64,000 nucleotides of DNA from Roseburia rectibacter (GTDB taxonomy: Bacteria > Bacillota > Clostridia > Lachnospirales > Lachnospiraceae): positions 1,577,001-1,641,000 of the forward strand of contig NZ_CP092473.1 in the NCBI RefSeq assembly GCF_014287515.2, read 5' to 3'. The first letter of the stretch is position 1. The number at the start of each line of letters is the position of its first letter. Positions 53,514-62,036 of the stretch are shown here, piece by piece. Under the pieces are notes generated by a model, which saw nothing but the letters and a program-made list of their open reading frames with translations, had not been told where the DNA came from and searched no databases. Made by a program: the position numbers and the translations under genes.

Positions 53514-54258
53514 ATGTCAATGAATGTAAGCACAACCACGGCTGCTTATGCAAGTTACCAGAACAACTACAAGACTGGTACAGCAAATAAGAAAAAGAAA
53601 CAGCACAAACAACAGAAAATACGAAATTAAAGAAAAATACGACTGAAAGCATCGCTGAAAAAAATCTCAGTAAAGCGGCACAAAAAATGCTGGAGAATTT
53701 GCGTGGATCAAGAAACGACATGGATTTTATGGTTGCCGATTTTGAAAATGGTGATAATGCCAAAGATATTTTAGCCCAAAGTGATAAGGAGTATACGGTT
53801 ATTTTCTCAAAGGAAGAAATGGAGAAGATGGCGTCTGATCCGAAATATTATGCAGAAAAAATGCATAGCATTGAGGGAGCTTTGCGTATGTCAGATGAAA
53901 TCAATGCCCAGTTCGGCTTTGAAAGAGCATTTGGTAAGACTAACGGTGGTGTAGATGCTGATACAAAAATAACAAAATTTGGCATCTCTTTTAATAGTGA
54001 CGGAACTACAACCTTCTTTGCACAATTGGAAAAATCATCAGCCAGTCAGAAAGAATATCTTGAAAAGATTCAGGAAAAGAAAGCTGAGGAGAAAAAGAGG
54101 CAAAGAAAAAGGAACAGTCCAAGCAAATCGAAGTACGAAAAACTACAGTTCAGGCAAATTCAAAAGAAGAACTTTTGGATAAGATCAAAAACATTGACTG
54201 GGATTCCATTAAACCGGAGGAGAATAAAATCGGCGGAAGGTTTGATTTTTCAATTTAG
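53514..54258 (+). pseudogene. DUF6033-like protein broken by two frameshifts
   Basis: GGAGGACAACGGAT precedes MSMNVSTTTAAYASYQNNYK. Near 53590, in an A-rich run, the frame must shift to continue (SKAAQKMLENLRGSRNDM, then ASDPKYYAEKMHSIEGALRM, FNSDGTTTFFAQLEKSSASQ). A second shift near 54100 is needed to reach the natural end GGRFDFSI. A copy of the last 400 bases at 61337 is intact over the second site, which shows the original frame. The pattern recalls the DUF6033 family of Lachnospiraceae. Confidence 0.65.
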
Positions 54259-54305
54259 TGAATTTGGAACAGATGAAATATATGCCAATATGGAGGAATA
54301 ATATT

Positions 54306-54947
54306 ATGCAGATAACAAGAGATAATTATTCGCAATATGCTCAAATGGTTCAGCAGATGTTCGGGAAAAAAGCAAGTTCAAATGATCCGTTAGCACAATG
54401 TGATTATGGCAATTTTTCATTAAGATTTAAGCCTGTGGATATTAACTTTACAAAACCGAACTGGGATACTATCATGACAAAACGAGATAAACCTGCGATG
54501 TCAGAAGAAGAATTTGACGAAGCAATAAAAGAACTTGCAAGAAAAGAATTTGTTACTGGAAAAAGGGATGATGATGCTTACCGAAAATTGTGTATGCAGC
54601 ATGGAGAAACAGTATCTCCTGATAGAAAGGCTATATATGAATCAAGCATGAAAAAAACTGGTGGCAAAATGAATGCTGCATGTATGTTTTGGGATTCAAA
54701 AGGTAATAAAACGCTTTCTTATAATCCAGAGTCAAGAAACTGGAAAGCTATAAGTACAGATGAAGAATTTGCAAGAGCAAGAGTGTTTACATCAATTTAT
54801 AATGATGAGTTAGCCCGTTTGAAGGAAGAGTATGGCGAAAAAGCGAAAGGAAATGTTTCTTATAGCAAAATAAAGGCAGATATATCCGCAGAGGAATCAA
54901 AGGAAAAGAACAATAATGAAGGAAATACTATTGATTTGCAGATTTAG
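54306..54947 (+). CDS. PDRK-type small protein
   Basis: 213 residues from the ATG at 54306 (GGAGG nine bases upstream; earlier in-frame starts lie inside the previous gene). Start MQITRDNYSQYAQMVQQMFG; EEEFDEAIKELARKEFVTG and HGETVSPDRKAIYESSM align with the proteins at 50881 and 52668. It ends GNTIDLQI, a clear example of the shared C-terminal pattern. No Sec signal or membrane segment. Function unknown. Confidence 0.68.
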   Translation: MQITRDNYSQYAQMVQQMFGKKASSNDPLAQCDYGNFSLRFKPVDINFTKPNWDTIMTKRDKPAMSEEEFDEAIKELARKEFVTGKRDDDAYRKLCMQHGETVSPDRKAIYESSMKKTGGKMNAACMFWDSKGNKTLSYNPESRNWKAISTDEEFARARVFTSIYNDELARLKEEYGEKAKGNVSYSKIKADISAEESKEKNNNEGNTIDLQI

Positions 54948-55165
54948 ATTGTTGATTGCGTTTTAGTAAATAGTAGATAAAAAACGGAAAGATATTCATC
55001 GCTGGTAGCGGCATTGAGTTCATAAATTACTACTACTCTAGATAAAAGTAGTATTCCGATAAGTTAAAAGATAAAGCAGATGCAAATAGACACGAATCCC
55101 AGCGTATACCAATGAAGGAGTTTATTTCATTTCTTTAATAGTGCAGACATGACTAAAAGACAGGG

Positions 55166-55197
55166 CAGTGAACCAATAATGGTTTACTGCTCTTTTC
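55166..55197 (+). terminator. Terminator before the second two-component system
   Basis: GCAGTGAACC-AATAAT-GGTTTACTGC (one G-T pair) followed by TCTTTT. The rest of the gap 54948-55165 shows no gene. Confidence 0.7.
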
Positions 55198-55241
55198 ACA
55201 ACAAAAAAAGGTCATTTCACAACAACTGTGGCAGATATAAT
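55195..55241 (+). promoter_or_regulatory. LytTR direct repeats and promoter of the second system
   Basis: TTCACAACAA at 55195-55204 and 55216-55225 (21-base period), followed ten bases later by TATAAT (55236-55241). The same pair recurs at 57410. The site probably serves autoregulation by the LytTR protein just downstream. Confidence 0.75.
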
Positions 55242-55293
55242 CTGTTCGTCCGATATAATAAATATATTTATCAGACAAAAAGGAAGTGGCAAA

Positions 55294-56007
55294 ATGCAAA
55301 TAGCTATCTGTGATGATGAAGTATCTATGGTTCAGATACTGGAAGAAAAGATAAAAAAGTTATTGCCGGATGCGGTTATAGATAAATATTTATCGGGTGA
55401 TGAACTGATCGCAAGTGGCAGTAAGCCGGATATTCTTTTTCTGGATATTCAGATGCCGGGAATGGATGGGATGGAAACGGCAAAGATGCTTCGTCAGGAC
55501 AATGAGAATATGATACTCATTTTTGTGACAGCAGCAGAGGAGTATGTTTTTCAGGCATTTGATGTCGGAGCATTTCATTATCTGGTTAAGCCATTTTCCG
55601 ATGAGAAATTGAAAGAGGTTGTGACAAAGGCAGTCCATAACATAAAAAGGAGTTCCAGACTTGAAAAAGACGAAAAGTATATTATGGTACAGACCGCCGG
55701 AAGTCATATAAAGATTTTTCTGCGTGATATTGTGTATGCCGAGGTGTATAACCGGAAAGTTATTATCCATACACGAAGTACGGATATTGAATACTATGGT
55801 AAATTACAGGAATTAAGTGATATGGCAGGAACAGATTTTTTCCGAACACACAGAGCCTATCTTGTGCATTTTAAATATGTAGAAAAATATGATGCAACTT
55901 GTGTAACTATGAAAAATGGAACTGCATTGATTGCAAAAAAGAATTATCCGGAGTTTGTGAGGAGGTATCTGAAGTATAACCAGAGGAAAGGAAATGAAGT
56001 CAGATGA
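55294..56007 (+). CDS. LytTR-type response regulator (second system)
   Basis: 237 residues from the ATG at 55294. Receiver: ICDDEVSMV, phospho-Asp in ILFLDIQMPGMDG (about residue 53), Lys in YLVKPFSDEK. LytTR domain in residues 130-232 (HIKIFLRDIVYAEVYNRKVI, RTHRAYLVHFKYVEKYD). It overlaps the kinase gene by four bases. The paired TTCACAACA sites before this gene and before the operon at 57656 are its likely targets. Confidence 0.9.
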   Translation: MQIAICDDEVSMVQILEEKIKKLLPDAVIDKYLSGDELIASGSKPDILFLDIQMPGMDGMETAKMLRQDNENMILIFVTAAEEYVFQAFDVGAFHYLVKPFSDEKLKEVVTKAVHNIKRSSRLEKDEKYIMVQTAGSHIKIFLRDIVYAEVYNRKVIIHTRSTDIEYYGKLQELSDMAGTDFFRTHRAYLVHFKYVEKYDATCVTMKNGTALIAKKNYPEFVRRYLKYNQRKGNEVR

Positions 56008-57374
56008 GTTTAGTGGAAAGATGTTGGATGATCACATCGAAGTTTTCTGTTATTGCAATTTTGATTATTACAGGAATCTGTTTTGGTGTTTTTGTATATC
56101 CATATATGAAAAAGAAAAGGGAAGCTGCTCTGGTCAGTATTGTTTATATTGGAATTATGTCTGTGCTGTATCTGATACCGCAGCAGATTGGCAATTTTTC
56201 TGCATATATGCTGGGGGTTGTGGCTGCATTTCTTGTGATGTATATACAGGACAGAAGAAACATCTATCAGAAAATATTTCTTGCAGTGACATTTTTTTCT
56301 ATCCGTTGGCTTGCGGTTGCAATGGCAGACAGACTGGATGATTTTATCACAAAAGCTCTGGTTTTTGGGAATACGATTGCAGGAAGACAATGGCTGCAAT
56401 ATGGACTTTATGCTGGAACGAGAATTCTGGATATTGTGCTTTGTATCGTTTTCCTTGCAGTTGCAATCGGTCTGATCAATAAAGCATATGTATACAAAAA
56501 TGATGAAATGAACGTTAAAGAGCTGGTAATGCTCATCATACCTTCTCTTGTGGGAGTTACAGGATATGGCATTCTGCAATATTATCTGAATATTTATGAA
56601 AAAGATACAGGAAAGAGCCTGACAGATACCTATGGATTTTATGGAGCTTTAAGCTTTGTGCATTATTTTATCTCTATCATAGCAATTCTTGTTATGACTA
56701 CGATGTTTCAAAACTGGAAGGTGGCACAGGAAGAACAGACAGGTCAGGAGCTGGTATTAAATCAGGTCAGTAATATGAAAAAGCATATCGGGGAAGTGGA
56801 AAAGCTGTATCAGGATATCCGCAGCCTGCGTCATGACATGGGGAATCATATACAGATGCTGGAACATCTTGTGGCAGAGAATCATATGGATGATGCAGCA
56901 GAATATATGGAGCATTTGAAAAAGGAGTGGAATGAAATATCTCCTGAGATAAAAACGGGGAGTCCTGTCATTGATGTGATTCTGATGGAAAAGTTAAGAG
57001 AAGCAAAGGAAAAGCAGATTCGTTTTATATCAGATTTTCATTATCCGGGGGATACGAAATTAAATGCATTTGATTTAAGCGTGATCTTAAACAATGCACT
57101 GGATAATTGCATGGAAAATGTAAGTGGAGAAAATCCTTATATCAGTATCTCTTCTTTTCGGAAAAACAGTATTTTTATGATAACCATAAAGAACAGATAT
57201 GAGGGAGAGTTAAATTATAAGGACAGTGATCTGCCGGAAACAACGAAATCCGGGAAGGAGCATGGAATTGGACTGCATAATATCCGGAGGGTTGCAAGGA
57301 TGTATATGGGAGATATATCTTTAGAGCAGGAGAATCAGGAAGTGGTTCTAAGTATTATGTTACAGGTAGAATAA
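56004..57374 (+). CDS. GHKL sensor histidine kinase (second system)
   Basis: 456 residues, ATGA overlap with the regulator. Six to seven membrane segments up to about residue 240; then a kinase with His in RSLRHDMGNHIQMLEHL (about residue 279), N-box LNNALDNCMENV and G-box HGIGLHNIRRVA. AgrC-like plan, but no peptide-processing gene nearby. A terminator follows directly. Confidence 0.87.
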   Translation: MSLVERCWMITSKFSVIAILIITGICFGVFVYPYMKKKREAALVSIVYIGIMSVLYLIPQQIGNFSAYMLGVVAAFLVMYIQDRRNIYQKIFLAVTFFSIRWLAVAMADRLDDFITKALVFGNTIAGRQWLQYGLYAGTRILDIVLCIVFLAVAIGLINKAYVYKNDEMNVKELVMLIIPSLVGVTGYGILQYYLNIYEKDTGKSLTDTYGFYGALSFVHYFISIIAILVMTTMFQNWKVAQEEQTGQELVLNQVSNMKKHIGEVEKLYQDIRSLRHDMGNHIQMLEHLVAENHMDDAAEYMEHLKKEWNEISPEIKTGSPVIDVILMEKLREAKEKQIRFISDFHYPGDTKLNAFDLSVILNNALDNCMENVSGENPYISISSFRKNSIFMITIKNRYEGELNYKDSDLPETTKSGKEHGIGLHNIRRVARMYMGDISLEQENQEVVLSIMLQVE

Positions 57375-57378
57375 GGAC

Positions 57379-57408
57379 AAAAAGCACCTTCGAGGTGTTT
57401 TTTATTTG
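57379..57408 (+). terminator. Terminator after the second kinase
   Basis: AAAAAGCACCTTCGAGGTGT forms a tight stem with a TTCG loop, followed by TTTTTATTTG. Confidence 0.85.
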
Positions 57409-57409
57409 C

Positions 57410-57453
57410 TTCACAACAAAAAAAGGGCGGTTCACAACATCGCTGTTTATTGT
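57410..57453 (+). promoter_or_regulatory. LytTR direct repeats upstream of the second small-protein operon
   Basis: TTCACAACA at 57410-57418 and 57431-57439, 21 bases apart, identical to the pair at 55195; a weak -10 TATTGT lies at 57448-57453. Confidence 0.75.
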
Positions 57454-57536
57454 AAAGAAAGATATGCCGAAAGAATCAGTAAAGAGAAATCATGTTGTAC
57501 AGATTTTTTAGGAAACGGATTTCAGAATTTAAGCTC

Positions 57537-57649
57537 AAGGAGGCCAAATCCTCTCCTCGCCATGGGGGTCGGATTTTGCTTCGCAAAACAAGGAGGCTAA
57601 ATCCTCTCCTCGCCATGGGACTCGGATTTTGCTTCGCAAAACAAGGAGG
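57537..57649 (+). repeat. 53-bp tandem repeat carrying ribosome sites and hairpins
   Basis: Two copies of a 53-base unit start with AAGGAGG at 57537 and 57590; a third AAGGAGG at 57643 serves the gene at 57656. Each unit contains CCTCTCC, able to pair with AGGAGG, and the hairpin TTTTGC-TTC-GCAAAA. Confidence 0.8.
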
Positions 57650-57655
57650 ATTAAA

Positions 57656-58456
57656 ATGAGAATCAATGGATTTAGTGGGACAAATACGCAGACAGGAACA
57701 ATGGGAATGACACAGGGGAATGATTCTGTAAGTAAAAATATTCAGAATCAGATTGCAAATGCACAGCAGAAGCTACAGGATTTATCATCGAATGAAGAAA
57801 TGTCATTAGAGGATAAGATGAAAAAGCGTCAGGAGATACAGCAGGAGATTAACAATCTCAATCAGCAGTTAAGACAGCACCAGATCGAGCAGAGAAAGGA
57901 ACAGCAGAGTAAAAATTCGTCATCTATGGATGATATGGTGGCTGGAACAAGTAACACTTCTAAAAAGAAAGACACCGGATTGTCACAGGCAAGTATGCAG
58001 GCGATGATCTCCGCAGATTCTTCCATGAAACAGGCAAAGGTGCAGGGAAGTATGGCAACACAGATACAGGGACGTGCCAGTGTGCTTGAATCTGAAATCA
58101 AACAGGATGCCGGAAAAGGAAATACTGAGAAGAAGGAAGAAGAACTGGCAGAGCTGCAGGCAAAGGCACAGTCTGCGACAGCAGCACAGATGTCTACACT
58201 TGCAGATGCAAATAAATCAGTAGAAGAAGCTGCAAAAGCGGAGAACAGCAATACAGAAGACACTGCAACAAAGAACAATACTGATAAATCCGAGAAAACA
58301 CAGGAATCTGCGGGGGCTGCGGCAGAGGAGACAGACAGCGTAAAGAATACGGATATCAAAGGGGAAACACAGGTGACAGTAGAAACACCGACTCTGGAAA
58401 ATGCACAGAATGCAACACAGCAGGCAGTGTATACACCGATTGATATTCGTTTATAG
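57656..58456 (+). CDS. FlxA-like protein
   Basis: 266 residues from the ATG at 57656 (AAGGAGG six bases upstream). Start MRINGFSGTNTQTGTMGMTQ; residues 25-90 are a Gln-rich coiled coil (QNQIANAQQKLQDLSSNEEM, QEINNLNQQLRQHQIEQRKE) that resembles FlxA, a protein of the flagellar regulon in E. coli. A low-complexity Ala/Glu/Thr region follows. The end YTPIDIRL carries the shared C-terminal pattern. No Sec signal. First gene of the operon controlled by the 57410 site. Confidence 0.7.
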   Translation: MRINGFSGTNTQTGTMGMTQGNDSVSKNIQNQIANAQQKLQDLSSNEEMSLEDKMKKRQEIQQEINNLNQQLRQHQIEQRKEQQSKNSSSMDDMVAGTSNTSKKKDTGLSQASMQAMISADSSMKQAKVQGSMATQIQGRASVLESEIKQDAGKGNTEKKEEELAELQAKAQSATAAQMSTLADANKSVEEAAKAENSNTEDTATKNNTDKSEKTQESAGAAAEETDSVKNTDIKGETQVTVETPTLENAQNATQQAVYTPIDIRL

Positions 58457-58477
58457 TTGGTAAAGGAGAATGGTATT

Positions 58478-59233
58478 ATGTCAGAGATTAAGAGTTTTAG
58501 TGATTACAAAAGTAAATATAACAGCAATGTAGATTATTCCGCATTATTTGGAGAAACTTCCGACAGTTCATCCGTAGGAAACACCAATATGCTTTCTGAT
58601 TATGCTGCGATTAAAAACGGAAGCTATGGAAAACTTATGAAAGCATATTATGCAAAGCAGGATGCAGAAAAATTATCGGGGAAAGGCGATACTTCACAGA
58701 AGCTTACACTGATGAAAACAAGTGCGGATTCCCTGAAAAAATCAGCAGATGCACTAAACGATGCGTCACTCTGGGAAAAAAAGAAAATAAAAAAGAAGGA
58801 TGAAAAGACCGGGGAAGAAACAGAGGTAGAGGATTATGACTGGGATGCAATTACCAAAAAAGTGAAATCTTTTATTGATGATTATAATGATGTTGTTAAG
58901 GAGGCAGGAGAATCCAATACAAAAGATGTCCTTAGAAATGCTTCATGGATGACAGGCATGACAGACAAAACCAGTCATTTACTTTCTAAAATAGGTATTA
59001 CCATAGGAAAGGGTAACAAGCTGGAGCTGGATGAAGATGAATTGAAGAAAGCAGATATCAGTTCATTGAAAACGGTTTTTACAGGTTACAATTCCTTTGC
59101 AGGCAAAACAGCCCAGAAAGCAACTGGTATATCAAATGCTGCGAACCGCGCAAGTGCGACTTATACAAACAATGGTACATATTCTAAAAAGGATTCCTCT
59201 CTAACGTCAAGTAAGATAGATAAGGAAGTATAG
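58478..59233 (+). CDS. FliD C-terminal-domain-like protein
   Basis: 251 residues from the ATG at 58478 (AAAGGAG upstream; an in-frame TTG at 58457 is rejected). Residues 130-225 resemble the C-terminal domain of the flagellar cap FliD: VKSFIDDYNDVVKEAG, a leucine-rich helix, LLSKIGITIGKGNKLELDED, LKTVFTGYNSF. The FliD N-terminal domain and the polymer-forming central part are absent, so it is not a cap protein itself. It ends SSKIDKEV. This gene is the best sequence link between the cluster and flagellar export. Confidence 0.62.
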   Translation: MSEIKSFSDYKSKYNSNVDYSALFGETSDSSSVGNTNMLSDYAAIKNGSYGKLMKAYYAKQDAEKLSGKGDTSQKLTLMKTSADSLKKSADALNDASLWEKKKIKKKDEKTGEETEVEDYDWDAITKKVKSFIDDYNDVVKEAGESNTKDVLRNASWMTGMTDKTSHLLSKIGITIGKGNKLELDEDELKKADISSLKTVFTGYNSFAGKTAQKATGISNAANRASATYTNNGTYSKKDSSLTSSKIDKEV

Positions 59234-59298
59234 TATGTTAAGCCTAAATGACAAGAAGAAAAATCTTTTGTATTAATTTGTCGGGAAGGAGGAACCAG

Positions 59299-59895
59299 AT
59301 GAGTTTTACAGTCAATTTATCCGGTGGAGGTTTACTGATAAATAGATTTAATAGTTCTAATATGTTGAAAAGTACACAGGAAAAATTGCAGCGACAGCAG
59401 GAACGGGATAATAAGGTGGCTTTTTTTGAAGCACAAAAAGAAAATTTGAAAAACCGAAAGGCTGACAGTTTGGAAGAAATCTCTGAAAAGCTGGAAATGT
59501 TTCATAATTATGAGGATGAAATTGCGGCAGCAAATCAGGAGTATAATAATTCACAGATGTTTCATGTCATGGACGAGGCAGAAGAACATGGCGAAAAGAT
59601 TGCGGAAGCTGCTGAGAGGAATAAGCCTAAAACAGAAGAAGAACGAAAGGAAGAAATGGTGGATGAAGCTCTTGGAACAGAGGAAAACAAGGGCATGATG
59701 TCTGAAATCATGGACGAACTTTCGGAGACAACCGAAGAAATGACAGAGCAGATGACGGAAAAAACTGTGGAGAATATGGAAGAACTTCCAGACGAGGTTT
59801 TGCAGGAGCAGCTTGCTACAGATAGTTTAGAGGCAGCAGAAATGGTACAAACAGACACAATTAAAAGGTATGTGCCGATTGATATTAGAGTCTGA
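59299..59895 (+). CDS. Acidic coiled-coil protein with IDIRV tail
   Basis: 198 residues from the ATG at 59299 (AGGAGGAACCAG upstream). Start MSFTVNLSGGGLLINRFNSS, then long charged coiled coils (LQRQQERDNKVAFFEAQKEN, ETTEEMTEQMTEKTVENMEE). It ends KRYVPIDIRV, almost the same as the FlxA-like protein (YTPIDIRL). No membrane segment. Function unknown. Confidence 0.65.
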   Translation: MSFTVNLSGGGLLINRFNSSNMLKSTQEKLQRQQERDNKVAFFEAQKENLKNRKADSLEEISEKLEMFHNYEDEIAAANQEYNNSQMFHVMDEAEEHGEKIAEAAERNKPKTEEERKEEMVDEALGTEENKGMMSEIMDELSETTEEMTEQMTEKTVENMEELPDEVLQEQLATDSLEAAEMVQTDTIKRYVPIDIRV

Positions 59896-59922
59896 TGGTA
59901 TTTATCTGGGAAGGAAACAGCT

Positions 59923-60681
59923 ATGAAGATTTACAATAATACAAATATTACATATTCTGCAATCGAACATAACAGCAGGAAAAATACAAAGCAAAATGTT
60001 CCGGCAGATTTAGAAAGGAAAATGACACAGTATACAGATACACTTTCCATTTCCAAAACAGGGCAGGAGAGCTTTCGACATTTATCTTCTGTCAGTTCTA
60101 TGGATTATCAGAACCGTTTTGAGAAGGAAGTGACGGATATATTTGTCAAAGAAGATACAGAGAGTGTAAAAACTGATTCCTTTGAACATCATGTAAACAG
60201 AATGGCAGAAGCATATAACAAAATGAAAAACAGCATTGAAGAAAAATATGCGGAACAAGATTATGAGCCGGAGTATTATGTGACAGAATCGGGCAAAATT
60301 GAGGAATTAACCAAAGAAAAAGAACTGGATATGCTGAATCAGGCATATGAAAATCACAGTAATTTTATGGCAACTTCAACAGAAATCTGGTCAGAATTAC
60401 AGGATTTTACCCCATCGGTAGTTTACCATAAAGGAAGTGAACAGACAGCAAATGAACAGAACATAGGTGAGAACCAGGAGAATACTGCTAAATCTAAAGA
60501 AAAGGGGGGTATCCAAAATTCGGCATATCAGGCATTTTTATCCGCCATCCAGTCGGATAACCAGAAATTATCGCAGCAGTATTCGGGTGACTGGAAAGAT
60601 TTAAGGCTAAGTCTGAATGTATCAGATGGTGATCGGAAAATGCTTAATGGTATTTGGGATTATTATGCTAATAAAAGGTAA
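59923..60681 (+). CDS. Candidate flagellar-type export substrate, paralogue 2
   Basis: 252 residues, GGGAAGGAAACAGCT before the ATG. Nearly the same protein as the one at 49479 (start MKIYNNTNITYSAIEHNSRK; identical over most of the C-terminal two thirds), but with a different last few residues (DYYANKR). The nucleotide identity is high enough for recombination with the first copy 10.4 kb upstream. Function unknown. Confidence 0.7.
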   Translation: MKIYNNTNITYSAIEHNSRKNTKQNVPADLERKMTQYTDTLSISKTGQESFRHLSSVSSMDYQNRFEKEVTDIFVKEDTESVKTDSFEHHVNRMAEAYNKMKNSIEEKYAEQDYEPEYYVTESGKIEELTKEKELDMLNQAYENHSNFMATSTEIWSELQDFTPSVVYHKGSEQTANEQNIGENQENTAKSKEKGGIQNSAYQAFLSAIQSDNQKLSQQYSGDWKDLRLSLNVSDGDRKMLNGIWDYYANKR

Positions 60682-60714
60682 TGAAAGCTTTGTAATACGA
60701 AAGGAGATGTTAGT

Positions 60715-61327
60715 ATGGCAGTTACAGGTGTAAACAATTACTCTAATATTTACACAAATGCTTATACCGGTAATATACAGAAAAATAATGCTAAGGAAAC
60801 CACAGAAAAGCAGGTTGTGGAGCAAACAGAAGATGTAAAGACAGGGACAACCCGAAAAACTGCAGCGGATGAACTTTCCTATCTTTCTAAAAAATGACAA
60901 TTATAGTTTTACATCAGCAAATTATAGTCCGGGGATGAAATATGGTAAATCAACTACCATGAATGTAGTGATTTCTCCTCAGTTTTTAACAAAAATGGCA
61001 AATGATTCAGACTTAGAAGATGAGTACATAAAAGAAATTGGTAACATGAAAAAACTAGATGAGCAGTTTGCAAAGCAACAAGCAGATATTGGATGGAGAG
61101 TTGAACAGGGATGGGCAATAGATAAAGATGGAAATATTAGTTCATGGGCAATAGGACATAAAGATTCAAAAGTAAAATCCTTTCTCCAGAATATGAGTGA
61201 AAAAGCCGAAGAAATCCTACAGAAGCAGTTGGAAAAAGCAAAGGATACAAAGGAAGAAAAAGAAGTATTCTCGATGAAAAAGCATAAAGAAGTTATAAAA
61301 AAGAACAAGGTTGATTTGAAGGTGTAA
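60715..61327 (+). pseudogene. DUF6033-like protein with a single-base frameshift in an A-run
   Basis: AAAGGAGATGTTAGT precedes MAVTGVNNYSNIYTNAYTGN. At TCTAAAAAATGA (60886-60897) the frame ends; with five instead of six A it would continue (LSKNDNYSFTSANYSPGMKY) for 140 more residues to KNKVDLKV, which has the shared C-terminal pattern. Either a real mutation, a phase-variable switch or a sequencing error. The overall pattern recalls DUF6033. Confidence 0.6.
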
Positions 61328-61358
61328 ATAATCAGATTCGAAGTATTATGCAGAAAAA

Positions 61359-61757
61359 ATGCATAGCATTGAGGGAGCCTTGCGTATGTCAGATGAAATC
61401 AATGCCCAGTTCGGATTTGAAAGAGTATTCGGTAAGACTAACGGCAATGCAGATACTGATACAAAAATTACAAAATTTGGCATCTCTTTTAATAGTGACG
61501 GAACTACAACATTCTATGCAGAGTTAGAAAAATCATCAGCCAGTCAGAAAGAATATCTTGAAAAAATTCAGGAAAAGAAAGCTGCTGAGAAGAAAGAGAT
61601 AAAGAAAAAGGAACAATCCAAGCAAATCGAAGTACGAAAAACTACGGTTCAGGCAAATTCAAAAGAAGAACTTTTGGATAAGATCAAAAACGTTGACTGG
61701 GATTCCATCAAGTCGGAGGAGAATAAAATCGGCGGAAGATTTGATTTTTCAGTTTAG
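61359..61757 (+). CDS. DUF6033-like protein, 5'-truncated copy
   Basis: 132 codons from an internal ATG (MHSIEGALRMSDEINAQFGF). Positions from 61337 on match 53847-54258 closely, but everything before is missing, so this is a truncated duplicate. The C-terminal part is intact: SKEELLDKIKNVDWDSI, GGRFDFSV. No ribosome site precedes the ATG, so expression is doubtful. It preserves the true end of the family. Confidence 0.5.
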   Translation: MHSIEGALRMSDEINAQFGFERVFGKTNGNADTDTKITKFGISFNSDGTTTFYAELEKSSASQKEYLEKIQEKKAAEKKEIKKKEQSKQIEVRKTTVQANSKEELLDKIKNVDWDSIKSEENKIGGRFDFSV

Positions 61758-62036
61758 TTTATTCAGATGAGAATAGAAGCAATTTCATAAAATCTTACAT
61801 ACACACTTGACAATATTCCGCCGAGCGCGGCGTCGGTGAAGGGGTTCGCACCTGTGGTGTGCCAACAGAGGTATCGCGGATGCACTCATGGAAAAAATGA
61901 CACCTTTAATAATGAAGAATAGTGTACAGAAATAGCAAATGCTGTGAAATCAATGGTGTAAATATCAGAAATAAGGAAGCTAAAAGTTGGGCGGCAGATT
62001 AGTTAATAATTTGCCGCCTATATACATTTCTCTCCT
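61758..62036. other. Gap between convergent genes with terminator
   Basis: The stem GGCGGCA / TTGCCGCC around 61990-62019 acts as terminator for both directions. A GC-rich stretch near 61820-61880 (CCGAGCGCGGCGTCGG) has different base composition from its surroundings; no gene was found in it. Confidence 0.5.

Noticed and set aside
57406..57600. 64-codon ORF between the second kinase and the FlxA-like gene
   Set aside because: It covers LytTR sites and the 53-bp repeats, and has no ribosome site.
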